The notes beneath the pieces are model-generated. The model made no database searches. It was not told the DNA's origin and worked only from the letters and a program-made list of their open reading frames with translations. The translations under genes and the position numbers were made by a program. A stretch of 64,000 bases of DNA from Omphalotus guepiniiformis (Eukaryota; Basidiomycota; Agaricomycetes; Agaricales; Omphalotaceae), in the NCBI GenBank assembly GCA_028554645.1, contig JAQOOI010000017.1:744001-808000 (forward strand). The letters run 5' to 3'. The number at the start of each line of letters is the position of its first letter. The first letter of the stretch is position 1. Below, piece by piece: positions 1 to 11,239 of this stretch.

Positions 1-1334
1 AACGCGTATCGACGTTCCGGTCGAAAACCTGGTCCCGGAGGTCTTAACGCTGGACCTTCCAACATCATGCCGCCCAACCAACGCAACCCTCCTGGTCCTG
101 GTCCTAGTCTTGGTCCTGGGGGACGAACGAAGCGAAACAGTACATCACCAGGAGAAGAGGTAACGTTATCCCTAATTCTTGATGATATGCGCAGTTGCGA
201 GGATCGCTAACTTCCATGTCCTATTATGTTTCTCCTTCTTCGCTACAGCCGGAAAGCATGCCTGGCGCAGGCTCGTCACCCCCCGATCGAAAGAGGCCGC
301 GTCGATCTCCCGTTGAACAGTCACCATACCCCCACCCGCCCCAGCAGATGTCTCATCAACCACCACCACAGTCAGGCCCTCCTGGATCTGGACCTCCCCA
401 GCAACCACCAATGAACGGGATGATGAGATCCATGGGTGCACCCATGAATGGTGGATACCAGGGTGGAATGCCACCGCAACCGTTAGGCGGTCAGATGAAC
501 ATGAATATGGGCAATCCTGGAGGACACCAGATGAGTAACGCGATGTCCCCGATGACAGGTGGTATGCCTGGGCAAGGAGGAGTAATGACACCGCAACTAC
601 AGGTACATTTCCTTTTAAGGACATCTTCATACCTGTCAGGCCAACTGACTATGTTCGTGTGATAGCCAATGACACCGCAGCAGCAGCAAAACTACAGGAA
701 CTCTATGAATAACTTCCACTCCCGACAGATGCACCAAACTGGAATGCCTGCAGCTGGGTCTCCGAATGCTGAGGCTCCCTTCGGTGGAAATAATCCTCCA
801 CAGGGTGCCCCTGCTTCTGCACCACCGTTTGGTGCACCGCCTGGTGCGAACAACAGAATGGCTCAGAAACCTGCGAATGGTGGCATGATGCCACCGCCAC
901 CCCCTTCGCCTGGGATGAATAAGGACGCGGCGAACAAAGAAATGAAGCCTGAAGGTTCTCCACAGAATGGCCATACACCAAACGCAACAGGAACAGGAGG
1001 TTCTACGCCTGTACCGACTCTTAATCAACCTCCCCCTCCACAGAACCCTACACCTAACCCGCCCCCGAACATGGCACCATCACCTTCCTCGTTGTTGGCG
1101 AATTCAGCGATGAATTCTATGATGGTGCCTCCGTCAACTCTGGGTTCAGCGTCTGATAATCTGTTTTCGGTTTCGGAAAACTTCATTAACATGCCAAATG
1201 TACTGGACGATTTCGCGCCTGGGTTCTTCGATAGCGGTGGTATGAATATCGGCGGTGTGGATTTCGAGAGGGACTTCAATCAGTGGTTTAACCCTGACGA
1301 CATAGCGAACACTAATTTGGACTCTATGAAGTAG
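1..1334 (+). CDS. C-terminal part of a Pro/Met/Gln-rich putative transcriptional regulator
   Basis: The gene is cut by the left window edge, and only three 3' exons are visible: 1-159, 249-602 and 666-1334. They are joined at GT-AG introns of 89 and 63 nt, and the first intron has a good CTAAC branch site. The product is dominated by Pro, Met, Gln, Gly and Asn, with a basic patch (DRKRPRRSP) that could be a nuclear localisation signal. The C-terminus changes to an acidic and aromatic tail rich in Phe, Asp and Asn, ending NTNLDSMK. This composition resembles SSDP/Flo8-type LisH regulators, but the N-terminal LisH region would lie outside the window, so that identity is a guess. Coding status is well supported by phase-consistent splicing; function is not. 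Confidence 0.75.
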
Positions 1335-2079
1335 AAAGGGAGGCCTTTTTGATCGCTTGGAAACACATCTTATCCTACAATCACTCACTGTTCGCCTTTG
1401 GTTCCTCTTCGCTGTCCTTGCTTGTCAAGGAACTATTTATTCAAAAAGCCCGCGTTTTGCGGCGATACCTTCACCCATAGTTATTCCCGGTCTTTTGAGC
1501 GCTAGAGCAATACTTTCCGTCCCTTTACTTGATTCTCTACTTACTGGGTCGGGCTTCTTTTGCGTCACATGCTTTGCTTTGCCATCTCTCTGTCGCAATG
1601 TCTTTTCCGGTCTTTGCCCTTCCTTTGCACCCTCTGTCGCCTCTTGCTTCAATTGCCTGTCTTACCGTCTTTGTCTCGGCTTGTGTATTTTGCAGCTTCT
1701 TCTAATCCTTACTAGTACCTCACCATATCGCTTTCGTTTTCTTTTCGTGACCATCATTGGCTGTCTTTCCTGAATCTGTCTCGCGGTTTTCTTTTACTCC
1801 TGATTGTTGTCTTATAGTCCCTGATTACATGTATTCCCCGAATCACTATATCTCTTGGATGGAGAACATTCATGTACACTGCATGTTCCTGGCCTGACAG
1901 TTTGAGACAAATCGAGATCTTCATTAGGGTAATAATCATGATGACTAAATACCATTGCATGAAAACACTATAGATGGTATATATACTGACATGTATATGC
2001 ATAAGAAATCCAGAAAGCCTCGAGAACAATTACCGAGCGGTATACTAATAGTGAAGATGGATAAGGATATAGAAAGACA
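1335..2079. other. Intergenic, convergent 3' ends
   Basis: This is about 745 bases between two convergent genes. It is T-rich on the + strand and probably holds both 3' UTRs. The open frames here have no recognisable family and no splice-consistent extension. I see no RNA gene or repeat. Confidence 0.5.
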
Positions 2080-4980
2080 TCACTGACTACTGTCCGATAG
2101 CATAGGATTTATCGGTTGTGGTACAACGTTATGGACCTGACCGTCAGTCATCTTCCTTCTCCGCTCACCCACTTTCCAGATAACGTCCTTCAGTTCCTGT
2201 ACTACTTCATCTCCAGGCCCCAGGGACTCCTGACCGGGTCGATGATTGAGTTGAGAAGCAGCACTTATGTTGATTCCTAGACCTGGTAAACCTTGACCAC
2301 TTTCCCTCGCTTTCTTTGCCATCTCAATACGCTCCTCCCTGCTCAATTTTGAGCGTTCCCGTTTGAAAGCTCCCACGTTTCCAGAATCAGCTTCAAAGAC
2401 CTGCTCAACGCCCGGCGAGGGAAGGTGATGTGATGAGGAAGTAAGTAGAAGATGCGCCGTCACATCGTCCAAGTTTAAGTCTACCACAGTGACATTGTCA
2501 CTTGAAGTTGAAGGTGCCTCGTACTCGACAGGGAAATTTGATTCGTGCTTGTCAGACGACTCGTCGCTACCATCGTGTGCCAGAGCTGGGAGATCTCTGA
2601 GATTCTCGTCTCGCTCCTCGTCATCCGATTCATTTGCTAGCCGCGGTGAGACGATATCCAATAAGCGTTCCCTGCCCCTCTCACACTCGCGCAATGCAAG
2701 CCCAAGCTCGCGTCGGAGCCGCTCATACGCCTGCACGGATGGGTGCTTACTATTTTTCGCACAGAGTTCATCTCCTTGCATCATCTCATCACCAGCAAGT
2801 GATGATCGACTCCCCTCTCTTTCTTCAGACTCACTCGCATCACCGTCCATGTCCTTCCTCAACGCAGCCACACATTCCTCCAAGTGTTCCCTTGCATCAT
2901 CAAGCGCAGATGATATAGCATCTACATGCGCCGCGAATCTTGCCAAATGACTCGGCATCGGGGCAAAAGACCCCATCTGCTGCATAGTCCTCGACCTTTC
3001 ACCAGCTATAGCGGCTATTTTCGTCTCCGTAGACTTCAACAAATCCTCAATGTTGACATCGTTATGTATGCCAGCAGGACTTGGCGTCTCATCCACTAAC
3101 CTCTGTCGATCTACCTGTTCTAACGCCTCTGTGAGTCGTGCACTCGCATCCACAAGTGCACTCGTCAACAACGCCATAACACTCCGAACATCTTCCCAAT
3201 ATGCCTCGTCATCTCCTTCCTCTGCGAATCGCAGCGCAAGCAGGTGCGAGCATGCGTACCTCTTCGACGCTAGAGCGTTTTGGAGAGCTAGGTGGAGAGA
3301 AGATAATGATAACGGATGCCGGGGTGCACTGATGGAGGTGAATTTCGACCCAGCGTGAACGGTAGAGAATCTAGGAGACTTTGGAGAGCGCGGAAATGTA
3401 GAAGGAAATCCCACAGTTGCGTTTACGTTGAAATTATGAGGAGAGGTTGGAGAATGAGGATGTGAAGACAGCCCGAAAGCTTCGAGACCCATCGACCTTC
3501 GCTTCCGGTGTAGGTCTAATGCAGCGAGACCAAAAGGTTTATATCCAGTCGGCCCGCTCTTGTTACTTTCGTCGTCAGAATAGGGCGAGAGTTCCTGTTC
3601 CTCCTCTCCTCCGTCTTCTTCAAGAACACCTTCTAAGTGTGGAGAAGACGAAGGTGTTGGAGGAGCACTGTGACTTTGCGGTGAGGTAAGGGCCCCGGTA
3701 ACATTAAGAAGTGCAGATAAATCCGAACGGCGCTTCTCACGACGTCTGGTGATTTGCATAGTTGGACTACCTGCGTTCGCTAATGAGGAATAAGAACCAT
3801 TCCACGTTGACCGTTTATTTCCTATACTGGTCGGCGCGGAGGAAGTACGTATGCGTGTATACGACGAAGATGTAGGGAGGGAAGAGTGGCGCGCGGAGGA
3901 AGATGGTGGGAAGAAAGCCATGGATGGCACTGGGGAGGGTGGGGCGTACATTTCAGAAAGCTGAGAGATTTCGGAATGAGAGGCGAGTGCAGATAGGAGT
4001 TGGCGAACATTGTCGCATTGCGTCTGGGTCGTTAAAAGAGTAGAATGGAGAGCTACACGGAGAGATGAGGAAGGGGAGGAGGGAGCGGGCGATGTATATG
4101 TGCTGCAGTAAAGTGTACTTATTGAGTACGTGATTTCATCAAGACAAGAATACACACTTTTGTTCCTCCTTTTCGAGGGTTGTGATAGCTTCTTGGACTA
4201 CAGAGTCCCAGACATTGCCAGCAGCTATCAGATCGTTAAGTGTATCCAAAGACTAAGTGAATGTTGAGCAAATTGACAGTCACAATAATCAGCAAGTTGA
4301 CCTACAGGTGTCATGTCATGCTTTGATGTTGAGTCCGATGAGGATATATACAGGAAAGTTGCCGAGCCAGCGAGGACAAGGCTCATAAAATAGTATCCAG
4401 CGCCAAAAACGATAGTAACGAGTGCGAGAGCTAGAGAGAATATATAATAGTGGGAATCGGGTGTTAAAGAATGGACTGGTTGTGGAGACGTCTCGTTTGT
4501 GTCTGGGTTTAAGCTGGAACCTCGACTGTGGTGACCGGGAAGTCGTGGTCCTCGGAGGGTATGCTGCGCGGCCAAAGAGGATGATAGTAAGGAAGAAGAG
4601 ATTACGCTGTACTTGAAGCGTTCAACGAATGCAGAAGAGGAATTCGCGGACAATGTGGCGTGCAAGGCCTAGGCGGGGTAGATACGCGTTAGAACGCCAC
4701 TCAATGCACCAGTACGAAGAACGACACTCACCTCGAAAATTTCCTTCAGAAATGTCGGACATGTGTCAATTTGTTCACCATCTTCAGAAGAAGTGTCATA
4801 GATGTCTTCAGCCTCAGGCAGGAAATCAGAGCAGCCTCCTGGCATAAGCTCTGCCTCTCCAGCTTCTACAAGGACCGACCAACATAATTGAGATCATTTA
4901 GCCTTTAGAAACGACGCCATAAGCGACATACCTCTCAAGTATTGTCCTATTGGATGATCATCGAATAAGGGCTGAGCCAT
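2080..4980 (-). CDS. Vezatin/Inp2-like myosin-binding membrane protein
   Basis: Five exons give an 887-residue protein: 4932-4980, 4732-4865, 4306-4668, 4158-4252 and 2080-4102. All junctions are GT-AG with consistent phase. It starts MAQPLFDDHPIGQYLREAGE. The motif FVERFKYSVISSSLLSSS and a hydrophobic span at about residues 130-168 match the fungal vezatin/myosin-binding family (PF12632), as does the block TQTQCDNVRQLLSALAS near the start of the last exon. In yeast, Inp2 of this family anchors class V myosin on peroxisomes, so a myosin receptor on peroxisomes or another membrane is expected. The long C-terminal half is Ser/Pro-rich with two probable coiled coils. The start was chosen because it splices directly into the conserved QYLREAGE segment. 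The family call rests on motif memory, not a search. Confidence 0.8.
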
Positions 4981-5630
4981 AAGCAGTAGGCGACTGGACG
5001 CCCGAGGAGATACTTGTAAAGTTACTTCTGGATTTAGTCGGTCGTAAGAGTCGTTTTCGCGAGGAAAGCAGTAGAGTACAGATAGCGAGAGCACCAAAAA
5101 GATAAATGACAAGCCAAAGACAAAAGTGGTCAGAAACCAAAACAGAAACAAGTTTTGGTTCCTCGGCAGACACTGCGCTAAACGGACCAACGGTACCGTC
5201 GGCGTAACAAGAATTAGCAGTTATATTACCTAATACACATAAATGCTGCCTTCTCAGGTCTAGACACGCAATTTCTAGCAGATGAATATTCCCTCTCTCC
5301 TCAGAGACTGCCAGAAAACAAGAGAACTACCAGATTGGAGACAGAACCAATGCTCAGAACTTTAAAACTATATGTTGCTTTACATAAAAGTAGGTCTCAT
5401 ATGGTCTGAACAAGTTCCAGCCCCTGGTTACAATATCGCTTACTTACTCCACCAAAAAGAACGTAAGCTTCGAATGAGAATTCTAACATAGAACTTGTGT
5501 GCGCAGGACAGACAGACGACATTTCTGTCATCCAGATTGACGGGAAAATCCAAAGTGGTAACGGCCGCTCTCAGAGACTAGAGTCTCATGTTACCGAGTA
5601 TCCTTGTCATCTACTGTGACAGAAGGCAAC
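4981..5630. other. Intergenic, promoter of the vezatin-like gene
   Basis: This stretch lies upstream of the vezatin-like gene and downstream of the orphan gene. Upstream of the chosen ATG (to about 5190) the vezatin frame stays open and is very hydrophobic, so a longer membrane-spanning N-terminus cannot be excluded. No other structure is evident. Confidence 0.45.
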
Positions 5631-6722
5631 TTATTCCGATACTCGTTCTGACTTTGCAAGTATTTCTATAGCAGTCTCCGCGAAATGGGATTGAAAGTTG
5701 GGTCGATATTGTACGCCGGTTGTTTGGCCCTCCTCAATCCGCAATTTGCCTCGGTACGGTGGGGGCAACTTCAATAACCGCAGGAGCAGCCTGTCCTCGT
5801 ACTCAAAGCATACATGAGCAACCAGACCTTTCAGACCTTTATGTGAAGCAGTAAGACCGAGAAGACGGAAATCATGTTGCGGATTGACTTACTATCATCT
5901 GAAGCAACCTTCCCTGTGCGTGGTGCAAAATTGTTGTATATCTGCAGGGGCACTATGCGATCCTGTCCAACCACAAATAGGGATGTACCGAGCCGCCCTA
6001 TTTGTATCGGGAACGACTGTCCTGTAGCATAAATCACAGGCTGTCTTGGTGCCAAAGACTTTCCTGCCTTCCGTAAAATGCTCCTGCATTCCTTGATAGT
6101 TTCTTTCGAAAGCAGACCTTCTTCAACGAGCCTTTCCCGAAAAATCTGGTGAGAGTTTTCCATAAGCATCCAGGTAGTGATCTGCCATATCGAACCATCC
6201 CCTCTCGAAAGGTCATGGCCCTTCTCGAAAGTCTCCCTCGAATCGCAAACGCGAAAGCGTAACGCCCCAGCGCTGAGAGGGAGGTTCTTAGGAACGTGAT
6301 AGTAGAGAAACCCGCGAGTTCCTGGGGGAAACATCTTTTTCATGTTTTTACTGGGTCTCTTGTGAGTGAAAAAAATGTAGGTCATAATTGACCCGAACCA
6401 CAAAGTAGCAACGTGAAGACCAGAGATATCGATGAAGTCAAGCTCCGAGAGCTTTTGGGGGTCCAGAGAAGATATCACTCGCTTTCTAGGAGGCATACCT
6501 CGCTGTAGCGAACTGAAATTTAAGGCAGAGAAGACAATCATCACAATCATCACTTACAGGTTTACCGCTGGTTTTATATGGACGAATACGCTTTTGTTCT
6601 CCGATGCTTGCTCCATGCGCCAAATGCCTTCTTTGATACACATATTTGAGATGCAACGCGCCACTAGGAGCGAATATGGAAGATGGACGCGCGAACCAAT
6701 TGAGTGTTAGAAGACGCGACAT
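5631..6722 (-). CDS. Hypothetical fungal protein with a mitochondrial-style N-terminus
   Basis: Three exons (6558-6722, 5893-6502, 5631-5836) with 55-56 nt introns give a 326-residue protein. The third exon was found by following a strong GTAAGT donor at 5892. It stays open for about 68 codons and ends ERVSE-stop, which supports it. The N-terminus (MSRLLTLNWFARPSSIFAPS) is basic and amphipathic with no acidic residue in the first 20, like a mitochondrial presequence. Around residues 70-80 there is a short hydrophobic segment (LHVATLWFGSIMTYIFF). The motif GFLYYHVPKNLPLSAGALRFR recalls uncharacterised proteins common in mushroom genomes. I cannot assign a function. Confidence 0.7.
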
Positions 6723-7085
6723 GCATGAAGCCAGAGATATTGGGAGAAGAAAGCTAGTGAGGTTGTGGTTGTAGTTCTTCAATAATGTTCACAGCTTTGA
6801 AAGCCTACGACGAGAGTGAGATGGCCCAGGCTTGTAGCTTTGAAAGAGTTCAAGTTTCAAGCTTCAAGGTTTCAAGCTCAAAGTGAGTTCGTTGCTATAA
6901 TGTGGCTGTGTTATTATTGCTCACGTGGGCCAGGTTCCTTCCTTCCCCACATCTTTTGATTCTTTATCATTTCACTCCATCTATCCAGGACTCAATTAGG
7001 CCGATAACAGCCATGTGCACGACAACAAGATACGTTATATATAGCCTATCTTCGTCTTTCTGCCCTTCGTCGACAACTAGACTGG
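6723..7085. promoter_or_regulatory. Divergent intergenic region
   Basis: This is about 360 bases between the divergent orphan gene and the sugar transporter, so it should hold both promoters. At 6840-6885 there is a run of imperfect TTCAAG repeats. A TATATA-like stretch sits at 7034-7042, about 45 bases before the transporter ATG. Confidence 0.45.
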
Positions 7086-9022
7086 ATGTACGGGTATAGC
7101 AAGTTGACCGGCGCATGGATTCCTCTCTGGGTCCCAAAATCTTCTCTAATAATCTCGGTCTTACTCGTCCTTTGTTCGTGCATTACATCTACCGTACGCT
7201 TCAGCGTGCTTTCTTGCTCCATAAAGTGTTTTATCCTGATGATTTTCCAACGTAGACCTTTGGATATGATGGATCCATGATGTGAGTGTGCAGCTAGACT
7301 GCAATGGAAATGAAAAAAGGCCAGACGATTACATCAACTCTAGTAACGGCCTAAACATCCTCCCGTCCTACACCAACTACTTCAATCTCAACCCCGCCAC
7401 TACCGGTCTGAACACCGCGTCCCTCTTCATAGGCGGGTGCATCGCCGGTATAACCTGGGGCAAAGTGACCGACATCACAGGCCGCAGACCAGCGCTATTC
7501 TGGGCGGCAGTCCTCACACTTATCGCCGTCATTCTTCAAACTGCTGCACAAAACATTGCCATGTTTGTCATCGCGCGGATTATTCTTGGATTCGGGACTT
7601 CTGCTTCTGGGCTGACGGGGCCTGCTTATCTGGCTGAGACACTTCCTTTGCACTGGCGAGCTTGGGGTGTGGGTGTATTTAATGATTTTTACTATGTTGG
7701 TGAGTGCGAGAGGAGGCAGGTACAACACATTCTGAATTTTATGTCGGCGGTTTAATCGCTGCTGGTATAACGTACGGAACGTCATTCATGACATCTACAT
7801 GGGCCTGGCGTATACCCTCTCTCATTCAAGGAGTTTTCAGCATTTCGTGCATCATCATCATTCCCTTCATTCCCGAGTCTCCTCGCTGGCTAGTTTTTCA
7901 AGGTCGTCGAGAGGAAGCACTCGTCGTTCTAGCTCAAACTTACTCCAATGGTGACGCCACTGACAAAGTGGTCCTAGCACAGCTCAAGGAGATTGAAGAT
8001 ACCTTTGAGTATGAGAAGAATGTTGGCCAGACTCTGTCTATGGCAGAGATCGTTAAGACTGCCTCTGCCAGGAAGCGAGTAACGCTTGCTGTTTCAGCGG
8101 CCGTTTTCAGTACCATAGCTGGTTCGTCAAACCAATTTTATTTCTCTTGCCGTTTTCGACCGTACTTTCAGGCAATGTTATTGCATCGTACTACCTTGGT
8201 TCAATGTTGACCAACGCTGGAATTTCGAGTACCACAAAGCAGCTCCAAATCGCAAGTACAACCATCCGTTTTTTCTCTCAACTCTTTTTTGACTTGATTG
8301 GACTCGCAGAACATTATTTTGAACGCCTTTTGTCTGGTGTGTTCCGTGTTCGGGACCTATGGTATCGATAAATGGGGCCGCAAGTCTACCGCAGCAATCA
8401 GTACTGCACTCTTAACAGTTTTTCTGTTCATGATTGGCGCACTCACCAAAGTGTACGTCTCCGTTTTTGCGGTTAAACCACCATTCAAGGCTAACTGGTT
8501 CTGATAATCCAGTGTACGGTACCTCGAACAACACTTCGGGCGTCTATGGTACTGTTGCAGCAATATTCCTGTTCCAGGGCGCCTACAGCATTGGGTGGAC
8601 ACCAGTGTTATATTTGTATCCTGCTGAAGTTCTGAACTATCCTATCCGAGCCAATGGGATGGGTGTGTTCCAGTTCGTCCTCAACGGTGCCGCGTAAGTC
8701 CTCGACGGTCCTCACAGTGATGTAATCGAGAATTGATCTGTGCATGAATAACTTGTCTAGTCTGCTCATCGTCTTCACGATGCCCATATCAATTGCTAAT
8801 ATCGGATGGAAAACGTACATGATTAACGGCGCCTGGGATGTGGTGATGCTTGTTCTGATTTTGATTTACTGGGTGGAGACAAAAGGAAAGACATTGGAGG
8901 AGATTGACGAGCTTATCGAAGGAAAGAAGCATACTGATGTTCCTGATCTAGAGATGATTATTGAAGGGAAGGATGGTGTTCCGAATTTCTCGGAACATGA
9001 GGTTCTCAAGATCAAGTCCTAG
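7086..9022 (+). CDS. MFS sugar transporter (hexose/lactose permease type), possibly disrupted
   Basis: This is a 12-TM sugar porter of the Sugar_tr family (PF00083), about 510 residues in roughly eight exons. Exons are 7086-7193, 7256-7281, 7344-7699, 7747-8121, 8172-8251, 8310 to about 8454, about 8490 or 8513 to 8693, and 8761-9022. Hallmarks are FGYDGSM after TM1, GKVTDITGRRPA in loop 2-3, PESPRWL in loop 6-7, DKWGRK in loop 8-9 and VETKGKTLEEID after TM12. Three junctions are odd. The intron 7700-7746 ends TCG instead of an AG. The intron 8252-8309 is GC-AG. The junction near 8451-8512 cannot be joined in the expected frame with a normal-sized GT-AG intron. The gene may therefore be decaying, use non-canonical sites, or contain sequence errors. 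The start is inferred from the MYGYSKLTG context. Confidence 0.75.
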
Positions 9023-9278
9023 TTCTCAAGTTATTCGCGTGTCGTAATCAGTGCTTTTTTCTTCATCTACAAATGAATCAACCGTCGAGCCTGCCACAGC
9101 TCGGCGATCTCACCACTTAGTAAATTTATATCGGTTATCGTACAAGACCTACACGAGTGCGTTTTTCTATACTGTGCTGTACTACAGTGTCCCTTCTATG
9201 AATCTACCTCCAACCCAAAAAACTTGAACGTTAGAACTTGTATTGAACTGCGTTCCGCGGCTCTATGTGACAGTGGTA

Positions 9279-10719
9279 TCAAGAAAGAGCTTTCACCACC
9301 ATGTCAAACGTCACGAAAGTAACCGCGTTAGCAGGTACAGCCCTGAACTCTAGTATCAGTATACGCAACAGAAGAACAGATTCTATTAAGTACACACCGA
9401 ATGAGCGTAGGCCCAATACCGCGGTAAAACACCCCTATTCCTTCTTCGCGATAAGAATTAACGATTGTCGACATTGTCGTTCGATATGGATACGGGTCAA
9501 CAGAGGTGTTGGTGCCAGTGGGGAGTAGAGGGATGCTCGTGTCTGAGATTAAAGAGCTCGAGGGAGAAGCATTGCTGCCTTGTATACGCGTTTTTATCAC
9601 ATCAAAGGGGAATGTGGCTAACCATCCGACTAGAAATATTGGGAGGTAAGAAAACGGCGTATGTCTTAGCAGATGCAAAGGTAGAATATTCACCGATACC
9701 AGCTATTGCGCCAGCAAATAGCAGTACACCCCATGACGGCGTAGGAGGTATTTGATCTGATTCTATTGATGGTTTAGAGGATAAGGAAGTGGGGTTGAAG
9801 TATCTGCAAGTTGCTTCATACTAGCCAATAACAGCTCAATTGATGATCTAAAAAAGTTGAAAGTGCTGAACTCACAGACCAAAAATACGCGCCGTATCCT
9901 ATTTCCCGGATCGCAGTTGCTGTGAAACCACGATACAATCCAATAACGCCAGATGTCTTGAAAATGTCCATTGCAACGCTCGAGATACTGGTTTCGTCAG
10001 TGTCGGCCTGTTGTCGAATTTTGATTAGTTCTACTGGCGTCGTAAGAACCCTGTGTAGGTCAGAGTCTCCACCGAGGATTGAGAAAGTGAGTGAGGAAGT
10101 ACTAACGAAGTGATGACACCACATCCTGCACCAGCTAACGCGACCTGAAAGAGTGTAGGGACAGAATCTTTGCTTTCTGTCTGAACCTTCAACAAGAATC
10201 GATAAGAAGCGAATATGAGTCCGTTCATTAGAGCAGAAGTGGACTTTAGAGAAAACCGTTGAATTGAAGTAAGGACGTAATGCATGGAAGGTAACTCACT
10301 AACGGCGAAGTAATCCCCTTAAAAAGTCCAAAAAACTTCTCCTCTCGAATGATAGTAAAGATCGCATTGGTTGTCGACGAGTATTTCCGAGCAAAATCAG
10401 GATGTTGAAAGCGGACTTTGACTGGGTATCATTAATTAATAGCTCGATTGTATTGGTTCTTTTGCTGGCAACTCGAAAGCACGAACACCAAGTACTCACC
10501 GGTGTCGAAAGGATAGCCGACTACGAGTCCCACTATTCCCTGTCATGATTCATATAATCAGTAACAATGATCGTAGAAACAAAACAAATCCGACCTACGC
10601 TGATAGTACCCGCGATAAAATCTACGACTGGGCTCAGCTCTGCTCATGGACCCAACCCAGGAGATTATGTTTGTGTCTTGAAAAGAGGGCACAAAGAGCT
10701 CACCCTGGCTTTCGCTCAT
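9279..10719 (-). CDS. Mitochondrial carrier family protein (SLC25)
   Basis: Nine exons, all GT-AG and phase-consistent, give 311 residues, the normal size of the family: 10704-10719, 10599-10621, 10500-10539, 10300-10421, 10107-10243, 9876-10050, 9694-9820, 9398-9629 and 9279-9342. The three carrier signatures are visible as PFDTVKVRFQ, TPVELIKIRQQ and PFDVIKTRIQG. Each is followed by a matrix helix ending in a G-x-x-x-G motif such as GLYRGFTATAIRE. The protein should sit in the inner mitochondrial membrane and exchange metabolites. The layout resembles the carnitine/basic amino acid branch (SLC25A20/29/45 type), but the substrate cannot be read from sequence alone. The first coding exon is only 16 nt (MSESQ plus one base). 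Confidence 0.9.
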
Positions 10720-11239
10720 GTTAAAGACAGAGATGGCTTGCTTCTCTTGAGATGGGGCAGCCTTGAGAGACTATTCATATAAGACAGAGTGTTGACAGAG
10801 TGGGAACGCGTCAGACCCGTTTTGGTCCAAGCAGGATGTCACATAGGCTTCTTCCGGCGGCGGCGCCACACATCATTCCCCTTCAGGCTTCAGCTTCATC
10901 CAGCTTCATCCAGACTGATGTCCAGCATCAAACTTTCCATACTTGCGCTGGTCTACAGGATACTTGATTTTCAAAGACTCTCAGCCAGTGGATATATGAT
11001 TTATGTTTCATTTTCTAATATAAGTTGAAAGTTTCGTTGAATCTTCTGAATTGAAGTTCAGATCCCGAGGGCTCAATTCATTGTCAGTTGACTGCGGGGA
11101 GATTGTTATCAGTTTCTCTATATTATGATATTGTCCAAAATCGTCCCATGTACTCTACTAACCCACTCCACAAGTAGCCCAAATGTGAAATCTGATCCTT
11201 CAGAGTGACATAAATAAGAATAATGCGATTGTTGAGTGC
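10720..11239. other. Intergenic
   Basis: This is about 520 bases upstream of the carrier and downstream of the lipase. A short tandem repeat of the 10-mer CAGCTTCATC lies near 10886-10907. Otherwise I see nothing: open frames here lack family features. Confidence 0.4.

Noticed and set aside
9301..9755. Plus-strand frames over the mitochondrial carrier
   Set aside because: They overlap nine phase-consistent minus-strand exons that reconstruct a full SLC25 protein.
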